From Lysobacter_I brunescens (GTDB lineage Bacteria; Pseudomonadota; Gammaproteobacteria; Xanthomonadales; Xanthomonadaceae), in contig NZ_JBHTIF010000001.1 of the NCBI RefSeq assembly GCF_042677005.1, forward strand, positions 2,604,001-2,668,000: a stretch of 64,000 nucleotides of DNA, written 5' to 3'. Positions 8,739 through 17,209 of the stretch are shown here, piece after piece. The notes under the pieces were generated by a model. The model saw only the letters and a program-made list of their open reading frames with translations. It was not told the origin of the DNA and searched no databases. Position 1 is the stretch's first letter. Every line of letters begins with the position of its first letter. A program made the position numbers and the translations under genes.

Positions 8739-9075
8739 CCGTTGCGCCTCCGAGCGCCGACGTTGCCCCTCAAACGGCCACGCATGCCCCTCCAACCGCC
8801 AGCGATGCCGCTTTTTTCGCCACACCGTGGCCGCCGAAGCCGCAACCTCGGCCCTTCCAGCGGCACGCGTGCCCCTTCGAGGGCCAGCGATGGCGCTTTT
8901 TTGGCCATCGCTGCGCCTGTCGACCGGCAACGTCGGCCCTTCGAGGCGCAACGCTGCCCCTCGGACCGCCATCGATGCCGCTTTTTTCGCCACGCATGGC
9001 CCTTCGAGGGGCAACGATGGCCCCCGCACCGGCACGCATGGCCCTCGCAGGGCCGGCGATGGCGGTCCAAGCGCC
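8739..9075. repeat. Degenerate minisatellite of 20-22 base units
   Basis: About sixteen head-to-tail units of 20-23 bases can be laid out by eye, each beginning near CGATGCC or CGTTGCC and ending in CGCCA or GGCAA. Every fourth unit carries a T6 tract (8811, 8896 and 8982 regions), giving a higher-order period of about 85 bases. Many units are self-complementary at their ends (TGGC...GCCA; CCCTTCGAGGG). Because units are near 21 bases, all frames stay open for long stretches, which creates spurious ORFs. No gene is proposed. It lies just downstream of the symE-like gene and upstream of the immunity lipoprotein. Confidence 0.8.
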
Positions 9076-9099
9076 CTCGCCGGGCCGTCGGCGCGGGGC

Positions 9100-9387
9100 T
9101 CAGCCCGCCGGCTCGATCACCAGCCGCCCCGCATCCACGCGCACGCGGACACGCTGGCCGATGTCGAACCCCGCCCGCGCCAGCCACCGGCCGCTGAGGC
9201 GCAGCACCGGCGACCACCGCGTGCCCGTGCGGAACCCGTCGCGACGCAGGTCGCGCGCGGTGCCGTACAGCGTGGTCTGGCGATCGGGATGGGCCTCGTC
9301 GGTCGAGGCAACGGGCGCGGGGCTGGCAACGGGCGCAGCCGCCACGGCAGGCAACGGCGCAGCGCGCCGGCGGGTGGTCCTGGGCAT
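9100..9387 (-). CDS. SymE-like toxin (SymE/AbrB-fold domain)
   Basis: Small basic protein, 95 aa. Residues about 58-95 fit the SymE toxin domain: SPVLRLSGRWLARAGFDIG followed by QRVRVRVDAGRLVIEPAG, an AbrB-type beta fold with the typical pattern 'L.L.G.WL..AGF..G..V.V.V..G.L.I'. The first 40 residues are Ala/Pro-rich and probably disordered. The ATG has a good ribosome site (AGGAAATCCACATG). E. coli SymE is an SOS-induced, antisense-controlled toxin with RNA-damaging activity, encoded next to hsd restriction genes; here the gene is divergent from a type III restriction-modification operon, a comparable setting. Whether this copy is toxic, and whether an antisense RNA controls it, is inference. 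Confidence 0.78.
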   Translation of the reverse strand: MPRTTRRRAAPLPAVAAAPVASPAPVASTDEAHPDRQTTLYGTARDLRRDGFRTGTRWSPVLRLSGRWLARAGFDIGQRVRVRVDAGRLVIEPAG

Positions 9388-9690
9388 GTGGATTTCCTAG
9401 CGTTGTGAGTGTTCGAATTCGCCCTCTTGTTCAAGAGAGGGCGGCCGGGTGCTTGAACACGGTGCTAGGCCCGCCCGCAGGTTTCCCCGTGAGGGTCTTG
9501 TATCGCTGCGGACACCCGGCCATAGGTGAAACTTGCCCGCCGTATGCACGCATACGGAAACGATGGGCGCAAAAAAACCGCCTGTCTGTCGGGTGCGGTA
9601 TTCCGCCTAGCTAATGAAGGTGTGTTCAGCACCTGCCGCGACTGTAGGGCAGGGGGCGGGGAGGGTCAATATCGACCCGAACAGTGGTGC
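9388..9690 (-). ncRNA. Structured leader of symE-like gene; candidate regulatory RNA with attenuator-like hairpins
   Basis: This 372-base gap between symE-like gene and mod has no ORF of note but several stems read on the minus strand, in order: AGGTG/CACCT around 9634-9618; segment 1 GGCGG (9607-9603), segment 2 CCGC (9598-9595) and segment 3 GGCGG (9582-9578) followed by seven Ts (9577-9571). Segment 2 can pair with 1 or with 3; the 2-3 pairing plus U-tract would be a terminator. Then come CCGTATGCGTGCATACGG (9557-9540) and CGCCCTCT/AGAGGGCG (9443-9420) just before the toxin ribosome site. The layout recalls phage C4-type or SymR-type control regions, but I cannot assign a family. On the plus strand, GGGTC/GACCC (9663-9678) may be an operator for mod. 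Confidence 0.45.
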
Positions 9691-9759
9691 CTGGCGGTGT
9701 TCGCTTGCGTCTGTCTGGGCGGATAGACTGTGCCCTTCGCGTCATCACGAGACACTGCA

Positions 9760-11439
9760 ATGCCCGAATTGAATTGGCTTGGCGACCAGAAGGCCCGCCG
9801 TGCCGCGCGCCACGTTCAATACCGCCTGCTGCAACCAGTCGCCGAAGTGGGCGAGCCCGGCAGCGAGAACCTGCTGATCCAGGGCGACAACCTCGACGCG
9901 CTCAAGAGCCTGCTGCCGCTGTATGCCGGTCGGGTGAAATGCGTGTTTATAGATCCGCCCTACAACACCAAGAGTGCGTTTGAACATTACGATGACAATC
10001 TGGAGCACAGCCAGTGGCTGTCGATGATGTATCCCCGTCTCGTGCTGCTGCGCGAACTTCTGAGCGAAGACGGAAGCATCTGGGTGACTATCGACGACAA
10101 TGAGGTGCATTACCTTAAGGTTGCAATGGATGAAGTTTTTGGCCGGGTTAATTTTCTCGGAGATATCGCATATGAAAGATCCGGTGTTTCGGGTCTTGGG
10201 CAGGGCGGGGGGTTCTTGGTAAATACTCACGAAAGAATTCTTGCTTATGCGAAATCTAAGAAAAATTTTGTCGCCCATGATTTGTCTGGGGCGGGACCGC
10301 TTGAGCAGAAAGATATGAAGCGGTACAACCAGGTCATGGTCGATGCTGGCGTGAGAGAAGAGGTTGCGAGGTTTAAAGCTCCCTCTACTGGAGAGGATGT
10401 CGTTATATATCGGCATGCATCCTGCCAGATTTCATCCATCTCTCTTAGGAAATTCGACGAGAGAAAAGATGAAATTCTTAATGAGTACGTTGAGAATTTT
10501 CCAAAAATATTCAGACTTACAAGTGTGCAGGCGGAGAACGAATTTCAGAACAAGATCATGTCCCTTTGTGGGGATGGTCTGTATTCAGCAGATTATTTAG
10601 TTTCGCGTGGTAGAGCAAAGGGTGAAAATGTCACTACCTACTATGTAGGTCAACAAATCGTCGTATGGCTGTCGGATACCGCAAAGGTCGAAGCGGGGGA
10701 GGTGGTTCGAACGGGCAAGCTTTCCGATTTCTGGCCACATAGAGATATTCCGAAGGCTGATCTCGCAAATGAAGGTGGGGTAGATTTTCGAAGAGGAAAA
10801 AAGCCTGAGGCGCTTCTAGCTAGGATTCTTAGGATCTCGACAAAAGAGAAAGATATTGTTCTCGACAGTTTCTTGGGCTCCGGGACAGCTGCGGCTGTTG
10901 CGCATAAAATGGCGCGGAACTGGATTGGTATCGAGGCAGGAGCGCAGGCGGAAACTCACTGTTTTTTACGACTTTCGGACGTTGTTGCAGGGGATCAAAC
11001 AGGCATTTCCCAGACAGTGGGCTGGCAGGGGGGCGGAGGATTTCGCTTCATGCGCTTGGGTGAGCCGGTGTTCGATGCCGAGGGGCGCATTCGTGAGGAC
11101 GTGAGCTTTGCTCCGCTCGCTGCTTATCTTTGGTTTTTGCATACGCGCACCCCATGGGGCGATGCGCCGGCGTCGGGTGCGCGGAAAATGCCATCGCCTA
11201 TCCTCGGTGTGCACGGCGAGACTGCGGTGGCGCTGCTCTACAACGGCGTGCTCGGAGATCGGCGCCCACAAGCCGGCAATGTTTTGACCCATGCGGTGTT
11301 CGAAGAGCTGCGGGCATGTTTTCCGGAGCACTCCGGTCCGTGGCTGATCTACGGCGAGGCCTGTCGCCTTGGCCCGGCCACGCTGAAGCGGTTCGAAATC
11401 ACATTCAAGCAAATTCCCTACGACATCCGCCGGGGCTGA
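9760..11439 (+). CDS. mod: Type III restriction-modification methyltransferase (Mod)
   Basis: Adenine-N6 DNA methyltransferase of the beta class, 559 aa. Motif IV DPPY is at residues 65-68 (FIDPPYNTKS), before motif I (LDSFLGSGT, about 367-375), the order expected for Mod. Upstream LLIQGDNLDALKSLLPLYAGRV is the usual Mod N-terminus. The start MPELNWLGD was chosen because it begins the conserved region; an ATG-less extension to 9730 is possible. Mod supplies the recognition function for the complex and methylates one strand. The central part (roughly 10130-10870), where the target recognition domain sits, is clearly AT-rich against GC-rich flanks, so the specificity region looks exchanged. The stop is separated from the res start by one base (TGACATG), so the two are translationally coupled. 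Confidence 0.93.
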   Translation: MPELNWLGDQKARRAARHVQYRLLQPVAEVGEPGSENLLIQGDNLDALKSLLPLYAGRVKCVFIDPPYNTKSAFEHYDDNLEHSQWLSMMYPRLVLLRELLSEDGSIWVTIDDNEVHYLKVAMDEVFGRVNFLGDIAYERSGVSGLGQGGGFLVNTHERILAYAKSKKNFVAHDLSGAGPLEQKDMKRYNQVMVDAGVREEVARFKAPSTGEDVVIYRHASCQISSISLRKFDERKDEILNEYVENFPKIFRLTSVQAENEFQNKIMSLCGDGLYSADYLVSRGRAKGENVTTYYVGQQIVVWLSDTAKVEAGEVVRTGKLSDFWPHRDIPKADLANEGGVDFRRGKKPEALLARILRISTKEKDIVLDSFLGSGTAAAVAHKMARNWIGIEAGAQAETHCFLRLSDVVAGDQTGISQTVGWQGGGGFRFMRLGEPVFDAEGRIREDVSFAPLAAYLWFLHTRTPWGDAPASGARKMPSPILGVHGETAVALLYNGVLGDRRPQAGNVLTHAVFEELRACFPEHSGPWLIYGEACRLGPATLKRFEITFKQIPYDIRRG

Positions 11440-11440
11440 C

Positions 11441-14131
11441 ATGGACCTGACCCTCAAGCCGTATCAACAGGATGCACTGGCCGCACTGGACGCCTTCCTC
11501 GTCGCCGCACGCGGCTGTGCCACTGCCGATGAGATGCAGAAGGCTTTCACCGCCGCGCGTCTTGAGGCGTTGGGCGAGCAGGCACCGCTGTTGCCGTATC
11601 GCGTGTTCTCCAATGAACAACCGGAAATCCCGGTTACTTGCCTGCGCATCCCGACCGGCGGCGGCAAGACGCTGATGGCAGCCCACTCCGTCGAGCGCGC
11701 CGCGCGTCTGTACGCGGGGACTTCAGCGCCGTTGGCACTCTGGCTGGTCCCCAGCGACGCGATTCGCATACAAACGATCGAGGCGCTGAAGACGCCAGGT
11801 CACCCTTACCGTGATGCCCTGCTGCGATATTGGCCTGCCGAGCGGCTCAGCGTGCTGGACATCGCGGACGCCGGGCAATTGCGTGCCCACGACTTCGGCG
11901 AACGCGCCATCGTTCTGGTGGGCACGATCCAGACGCTTCGCGTGGACAAGACCCAGGGGCGGAACGCCTATGCGTATCGGGAAGATTTCGAGCCTCACTT
12001 CGCCGACGCGCCGGATGCGCCGATCTTCGAACGTGTGAGCGAAGCGGACCTTGCTGCGCAGCCATACTTGTCGCAGGCCGACATCGGCAAGATTAAGCGA
12101 AGCTTCGCAAATCTTCTGGCATGGCATCGGCCGATCGTGATCATGGACGAAGCGCATAACGCGCAGAGCGACTTGTCCCTCGCCGTTCTTGAGCGCATCC
12201 GGCCGGCTTGCGTGATTGAGTGGACGGCTACGCCAGCGTTGGGCCAAAACGTGCTCTATCACGTATCGGCTGAGGCGTTGAAGGCCGAAGACATGATCAA
12301 GTTGCCGATCGTGTTGGCGCCACATCCAAATTGGCACGAAGCGGTGCGTGATGCGGTTCTGACGCGAGCGCGTCTGGAAGAGGCGGCAAGCAGCGAGGTC
12401 GATTATGTTCGTCCGATCGCGCTGTTTCAGGCGGAAGACAGGGGGGGCGAGGTCACGTTTGAAATGCTGCAGAGGCATCTCATTGATGCGCACGGCATTC
12501 CGGCATCGCAGATCGCTATCCATACAGGTAGTCGCCGTGAATTGGACGGCGTCGACTTGTTCCAGCGTGATTGCCAGATCCGTTTCATCATCACCGTCGA
12601 AGCACTGAAGGAAGGTTGGGATTGTTCGTTCGCATATGTGTTCTGTACCGCGCAGAACATTCGGTCGAACACAAGAATGGAGCAGTTGCTTGGGCGCGTG
12701 CTGCGTATGCCATATGCGCGCAGGCGTACGGCAGAGGTTCTTAACCGTGCTTATGCGCATGTGTGCGGGCCAAGCACCGCACTGGTTGCAGGACAGCTGA
12801 CCGACCGGCTTATTTCCATGGGTTTCGAGGAAATGGCGGCCGCGCGATACGTCCAGCCGTCGCTGGATGGTGGCGATCTCTTTACGCCGCAGGCGCCGCA
12901 ACCTCTGGCGGTGGAAACCAGCTTCGAGGTGGAAGCCAAACACGTAGAGGCCATGGCAGCCCTCGTACAGGCGCTGCCCGATCAGGTACGGATGACGCCT
13001 GCCATTGAAGGCGGGGCGCCGGCAACGATGACTGTGACCGGCGCGTTGACAGCCGAGCTCATCGAGGCAGCGGTGGAGCGCTTGCCGCGCAACAAGGCAG
13101 TTCGAGAGGCCGCGATGCGGGTGCTACAGCGGCATCAGGTTCACGTCGAGGCTGCCGAGGCACCCAGCCAGCGCGGCGAAGTGTTCGCAGCGGTCCCCAT
13201 GCTGGCGATCCCGCTGCAAGGCGAGCTGATGCTGTATGAGCCGGAGTTGTTGACCGAGCTCGCAGATTACTCGCTTACCGGCCTGCCTGCCGACCTGCCT
13301 GATCTGCGCCGGGAAGAGGCAGTGAAGCCATACCTTATCGATATCGAAAAAGGCAAGTTGGGCATCCGAGAGGACCACGCTCAATATCGGCTTGATCTGG
13401 ATGAAGGCGACGAGGGTGTCAGTCGCGAGACCCTCATCCGAGCGCTTGATCGCCGGCTGCGCCGCGATGCTCTGTTGCAGCCCGACATGATTGCGTGGTT
13501 GGGTCGCTTGCTAGACAGTCTTGATTTGGCCGGATTCGATCTTGCCTATCTCCTGCGGCATTTGAATTCCGTGGCAGATGCGGCTTCGGAGCGGCTGGAT
13601 GCCTTGCTCAGGGGGCAGCGACGGACTGCCTTCCAGCAAAGCCTGGCGACCCCTGCCGCTGCGCCGACATTGAATGAGCACTTCTCGTTCCGGTTCGACC
13701 CGCATGCCTATCCTGCTCGTTGGTTGTACGAAGGCAAGTATCGCTTCCGCAGGCACTATTATCCGAGGCCCGGCGAACTCAAGCCCGAGATCGATGCTGA
13801 GGAAACTGCCTGTGCGATTGCGTTGGACCAGTTGCCGCAAGTGCGCTTCTGGGTACGCAATCTCGAAAGACAGCCATCGCATGCGTTCTGGCTGCCGACA
13901 TCGACCGACCGCTTCTACCCCGACTTCGTTGCGCAATTGGACGATGGCCGTTTGTTCGTCATCGAATACAAGGGCGGCGATCGTTTCAGCAACGATGATT
14001 CGCGAGAGAAGCGCACTATCGGCCAAGTCTGGGCGTCGGCCAGCGGTGGGCGGTGTGTGTTCTTGATGGCAACGGACAGGAACACTGTGGGTGTCTCCGT
14101 TGAAGAACAATTGCGACGGACGATTGAATGA
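11441..14131 (+). CDS. res: Type III restriction endonuclease helicase subunit (Res)
   Basis: ATP-dependent restriction subunit, 896 aa. An SF2 helicase core is visible: Walker A RIPTGGGKT (K76), DEAH box IVIMDEAHN (D236-H239), a SAT-like motif (WTATPALG), and motif VI region NTRMEQLLGRVLRMPYA. Near the C-terminus is a PD-(D/E)xK nuclease signature: D828 in FYPDF and E842-Y-K844 in VIEYKGG. Res translocates after Mod has found two unmethylated sites and cuts DNA nearby. All key motifs are intact and no frameshift is seen, so the pair looks functional. It starts one base after the mod stop. Confidence 0.93.
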   Translation: MDLTLKPYQQDALAALDAFLVAARGCATADEMQKAFTAARLEALGEQAPLLPYRVFSNEQPEIPVTCLRIPTGGGKTLMAAHSVERAARLYAGTSAPLALWLVPSDAIRIQTIEALKTPGHPYRDALLRYWPAERLSVLDIADAGQLRAHDFGERAIVLVGTIQTLRVDKTQGRNAYAYREDFEPHFADAPDAPIFERVSEADLAAQPYLSQADIGKIKRSFANLLAWHRPIVIMDEAHNAQSDLSLAVLERIRPACVIEWTATPALGQNVLYHVSAEALKAEDMIKLPIVLAPHPNWHEAVRDAVLTRARLEEAASSEVDYVRPIALFQAEDRGGEVTFEMLQRHLIDAHGIPASQIAIHTGSRRELDGVDLFQRDCQIRFIITVEALKEGWDCSFAYVFCTAQNIRSNTRMEQLLGRVLRMPYARRRTAEVLNRAYAHVCGPSTALVAGQLTDRLISMGFEEMAAARYVQPSLDGGDLFTPQAPQPLAVETSFEVEAKHVEAMAALVQALPDQVRMTPAIEGGAPATMTVTGALTAELIEAAVERLPRNKAVREAAMRVLQRHQVHVEAAEAPSQRGEVFAAVPMLAIPLQGELMLYEPELLTELADYSLTGLPADLPDLRREEAVKPYLIDIEKGKLGIREDHAQYRLDLDEGDEGVSRETLIRALDRRLRRDALLQPDMIAWLGRLLDSLDLAGFDLAYLLRHLNSVADAASERLDALLRGQRRTAFQQSLATPAAAPTLNEHFSFRFDPHAYPARWLYEGKYRFRRHYYPRPGELKPEIDAEETACAIALDQLPQVRFWVRNLERQPSHAFWLPTSTDRFYPDFVAQLDDGRLFVIEYKGGDRFSNDDSREKRTIGQVWASASGGRCVFLMATDRNTVGVSVEEQLRRTIE

Positions 14132-14161
14132 TCTGCGTAAGTAGAGTTCAGGTTTGCGCGC

Positions 14162-14174
14162 TGGTGATTCACCA
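14162..14174. promoter_or_regulatory. Palindrome TGGTGA-T-TCACCA, possible operator
   Basis: Perfect 6-base inverted repeat with a 1-base centre, 44 bases before the GIY-YIG start. Position and symmetry fit a small dimeric regulator site, but no such regulator gene is in the island. Confidence 0.3.
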
Positions 14175-14217
14175 ATGCATGTGCTTTGAAGTCATGATCC
14201 GCTGACGAGGAACGATA

Positions 14218-14928
14218 ATGCCCGCACGCAAGACCGACATCCTCGTCCGCGAATTCATCGAGAAGATGTCCGGCGACATCCTCGAAGACCGCTACCGCAA
14301 GCAGGTGGAGGAACTGATCCGTGGCCATGCCGGGCTCTACGCGCTGTACGACGGCGACACGCTGTACTACGTCGGCCTCGCCACGGACCTGATGCGCCGC
14401 ATGAAGCAGCACCAGAAGGACCGCCATGCCGGCGCCTGGGACAGCTTCAGCGTGTACCTCACCTCGCGAGACGAGCACATCAAGCCGTTGGAATCGCTGC
14501 TGCTGCGTGTGTTCAGGCCGCCGGGCAACGGCCAGGTCGGGCGCTTGCCGGGCGCCGCCGACAAGCAGCGGGCACTGCAGGCAGCGATGCGCCAGCAGGA
14601 TGCCGAGCAGCGCAAATCGATGTTCGCTAGGCCGCGCAGCGCACCCGCGCGCGAACCCGCCACCGCAACGCGCACGCGAGCACGCAAGACAACCGCGACC
14701 GGCGAGACCAGCTGCCCGCCGAAAGCGATGGCGCTGCGTGCGGTGTACAAGGGACAGGTCTACAGTGCCGTCTTCAACAAGAACGGCAGCGTGCGTTACG
14801 AAGGCCATGCCTACAGTTCGCTCAGCGCAGCGGCATCGGCAGTGACCGGGCGCCCGACCAATGGCTGGCTGTTCTGGCGCTTCCGCGACGATGCCGGCGA
14901 GTGGCAGTCGGTGTCGGAATTGCGGTGA
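14218..14928 (+). CDS. GIY-YIG nuclease with C-terminal RAMA-like (DUF4357-type) domain
   Basis: Protein of 236 aa. The GIY-YIG module is at residues about 36-100: GLY (39-41), YVG (51-53), an arginine in TDLMRRMKQH, and the catalytic-type glutamate E92 in PLESLLLRVF. A basic, Ala/Thr-rich linker (about 138-165) follows. Residues 172-236 (LRAVYKGQVYSAVFNKNG, SVRYEGHAYSSLSAAASAVTG, NGWLFWRFRDDAGEWQSVSELR) match the RAMA domain proposed in the literature to read modified bases in restriction-type proteins. The gene sits 86 bases after res, with a 13-base palindrome (14162-14174) and a GAGGAA ribosome site before it, and 75 bases before the DUF262 gene. A modification-dependent nuclease role is an inference from domain pairing. 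Confidence 0.82.
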   Translation: MPARKTDILVREFIEKMSGDILEDRYRKQVEELIRGHAGLYALYDGDTLYYVGLATDLMRRMKQHQKDRHAGAWDSFSVYLTSRDEHIKPLESLLLRVFRPPGNGQVGRLPGAADKQRALQAAMRQQDAEQRKSMFARPRSAPAREPATATRTRARKTTATGETSCPPKAMALRAVYKGQVYSAVFNKNGSVRYEGHAYSSLSAAASAVTGRPTNGWLFWRFRDDAGEWQSVSELR

Positions 14929-15003
14929 GGGCTGAAAGCGGGCACATGTGCTCGTACCTCGCCGCGTATCGAATCAATCACAACAACCAAATGGATTTGA
15001 AGA

Positions 15004-17055
15004 ATGCAACCCAGCAAGACGACGGTCATCGGTCTGTTCAGTGGCCAGTGCCAGTACCAGATCCCCATCTTCCAGCGCGGCTATGTCTGGACGCTCGAAA
15101 AGCAGGTTGGTCCGCTGTGGGCGGATATCCAGGACCGCGCGGAGGCGGTGCTTGAGCGGATGAATCTGCCGCAGGCGCAGATCGACGGCATGAAGCCGCT
15201 GCAGAAGCACTTCCTCGGCTCCATCATCATGACGCCGGCACCCAGCAGCTTCGGCCGTGTGTCGTCGTTCGAAGTCATCGATGGTCAGCAGCGATCGACG
15301 ACGCTGCACCTCCTGCTGCTGGCCTTCCGCATGGCAGCGCAGGAGATTCCAGAGACGCATCTGCCGGGAATACTGGATGCGCTGCTGCGCAATCCTGGAC
15401 CATACCCCACCGAACCCAACGATCATTACAAGGTCTGGCCAACGCAGGCAGGCCGCGAGGAGATCGTGTGGCTGAATCAGGCGAAGTCCTCGGACGACAT
15501 CTGCGCGCAACATCCCGTTCGCGATGGTCGCAAGCATCTCGATCGGCCGCTGATGGTGCAGACGTTCCTGTACCTGCACCACGCCTGCCTTGCCTTCATG
15601 CGGGGTGTCGACCTGTCCGATGAGGTCGCACCGGGTAACGACCGCACGAACGGCGATCAGCTGATCCGCTGGATACGCGACAGCGCGGTCGTGCCCGAGC
15701 TTGGGGCAGGCCTCGCATTGGACAAGCGACGGGCGGAAGCCCTGTACATGGCGCTCTCGGAACACATCCAGATCATGACCCTGCGGCTGGAGGTCGAAGA
15801 CGACCCGCAGGTGATCTTCGAAACCTTGAACGCACGCGGCGAGCCGTTGCTGGCCTCGGACCTCGTCAGGAATTTCCTCTTCCTGCAGGCGGCCCGCAGT
15901 GGCGGGGATGTCGTCGATACCTTGTACGACAGGTACTGGAAACCCTTCGATCTCGTCGCATCGGGCTCCCGCGGCGTGACCGCGAATCAGTACTGGCGCG
16001 AGAAGGAGCGTCAGGGCCGCCTGACCTATCCGCGCATAGATCTCTTCTTCTACAACTACGCGATCCTGCGCAGCGGCGAGGTCACGCTGGCCAGTCATGT
16101 CTTCCAGGCCTTCAAGTCGTGGTGGCTGAAGGAGGAGCGAGACCTGGAGGCCGAGCTGAAGGCGCTGAAGGCGTCGAGCCAGCATTTCGCCGAACTGGTT
16201 TCGCCCGAGGGCACGGGCCATGTGGCCGAGTTCGCGCGGCTGATCAAGGCGCTGGATGTGGCTACCGTGACGCCGCTCTATCTCGCGCTGCGGGAGCGTT
16301 TGCCAGAGGACAGCGCGGAACTGAAGCAAGCACTTCGCGACCTGTCGTCGTACCTCGTGAGGCGTGCCGTCTGCGGCCTCACGACGAAAAGCTACAACAG
16401 GTTCTTCATCCGCGTGCTCAAGGCGGTCATGTCGTCCCAGACGGCAGCGCATGAGGCGCTGCGCAAGGCGCTTTCCGAAGCGACTTCGGCGAGCGAGATC
16501 TGGCCGGACGACGCGGCGTTCGCCCACCACTGGCGCAATCGCGCTGTGTATACGGAGCTGAAGCCGGGCAAGGTCTGCGGCGTTCTCAGGGCGATGGAGT
16601 ACGCGGCGCGTGGAACCCTGCAGGGCAGTCAGCATGTGCCGACGCAGGCGGAACTGTCCGTGGAGCACATCATGCCGCAGAGCTGGCAGTCGCTTTCGGA
16701 CTATACGGACGATGGCATGACACAGGATCATTTGGAAAGCCGCCAAGCTGCGCTTCATCGGTTCGGAAACCTGACATTGCTGACACAGCCGCTCAACAGC
16801 AGCGTCAGCAATGGGCCTTTCCGGGACACTCGGGAACCGGGGAAGGGACTCGTGCTCGGCAAGAAGACCAAGCTCGGCCAGAGCGCGCTCCTGATCAATA
16901 CCTACTTCCAGCGCGACGCCGTCGCGGCGTGGGACGAGCAGGCGATCTCGACGCGTGCGGACGCATTGCTGCGTGCAGCGTGCCTCGTATGGCCGCGCGC
17001 CGGGGAACAGGCCCCGCCACGGCAAATTTCGGAAGCGATGGCAGGCATCGATTGA
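15004..17055 (+). CDS. DUF262/DUF1524 protein, single-chain GmrSD-like type IV restriction nuclease
   Basis: 683 aa. The N-terminal DUF262 part has IPIFQRGYVW (20-29) and the DGQQR nucleotide-hydrolysis motif (VIDGQQRSTT, D93-R97). The C-terminal DUF1524 part has an HNH-like nuclease signature: VEHIMPQSW (H555) and HRFGNLTLLT (H585, N589). In GmrSD the two parts are an NTPase and a nuclease that attack DNA with modified (for example glucosylated) cytosines; fused forms act in phage defence. An in-frame stop two codons upstream fixes the start at 15004. The gene follows the GIY-YIG gene by 75 bases on the same strand and closes the defence cluster. Substrate is not readable from sequence. Confidence 0.88.
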   Translation: MQPSKTTVIGLFSGQCQYQIPIFQRGYVWTLEKQVGPLWADIQDRAEAVLERMNLPQAQIDGMKPLQKHFLGSIIMTPAPSSFGRVSSFEVIDGQQRSTTLHLLLLAFRMAAQEIPETHLPGILDALLRNPGPYPTEPNDHYKVWPTQAGREEIVWLNQAKSSDDICAQHPVRDGRKHLDRPLMVQTFLYLHHACLAFMRGVDLSDEVAPGNDRTNGDQLIRWIRDSAVVPELGAGLALDKRRAEALYMALSEHIQIMTLRLEVEDDPQVIFETLNARGEPLLASDLVRNFLFLQAARSGGDVVDTLYDRYWKPFDLVASGSRGVTANQYWREKERQGRLTYPRIDLFFYNYAILRSGEVTLASHVFQAFKSWWLKEERDLEAELKALKASSQHFAELVSPEGTGHVAEFARLIKALDVATVTPLYLALRERLPEDSAELKQALRDLSSYLVRRAVCGLTTKSYNRFFIRVLKAVMSSQTAAHEALRKALSEATSASEIWPDDAAFAHHWRNRAVYTELKPGKVCGVLRAMEYAARGTLQGSQHVPTQAELSVEHIMPQSWQSLSDYTDDGMTQDHLESRQAALHRFGNLTLLTQPLNSSVSNGPFRDTREPGKGLVLGKKTKLGQSALLINTYFQRDAVAAWDEQAISTRADALLRAACLVWPRAGEQAPPRQISEAMAGID

Positions 17056-17088
17056 TTCATTGGCTGCACGCTTGGATGCTGCGGCGTC

Positions 17089-17102
17089 GCGACTCGCGTC
17101 GC
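17089..17102. repeat. Small palindrome GCGAC-TCGC-GTCGC, REP-like family E
   Basis: Lies in the gap after the DUF262 gene, followed by TCCCAAAAAAG. Read on the minus strand it is GGGAGCGACGCGAGTCGCGAC, a sequence type commonly scattered between genes in Xanthomonadaceae. It marks the right end of the accessory stretch as seen here. Confidence 0.5.
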
Positions 17103-17209
17103 TCCCAAAAAAGCGGGGGGAGCCCGATCGGTGAAGTGATGGCCGGAGGGCCCATCCGCGCCAGCGACAGGAAAGACCCGGCAACACCAACGACAGGGGA
17201 TCCACCACC

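Noticed and set aside
8739..9075. CRISPR array
   Set aside because: Units are contiguous and all diverged; there are no constant repeats with unique spacers of constant length and no cas genes.
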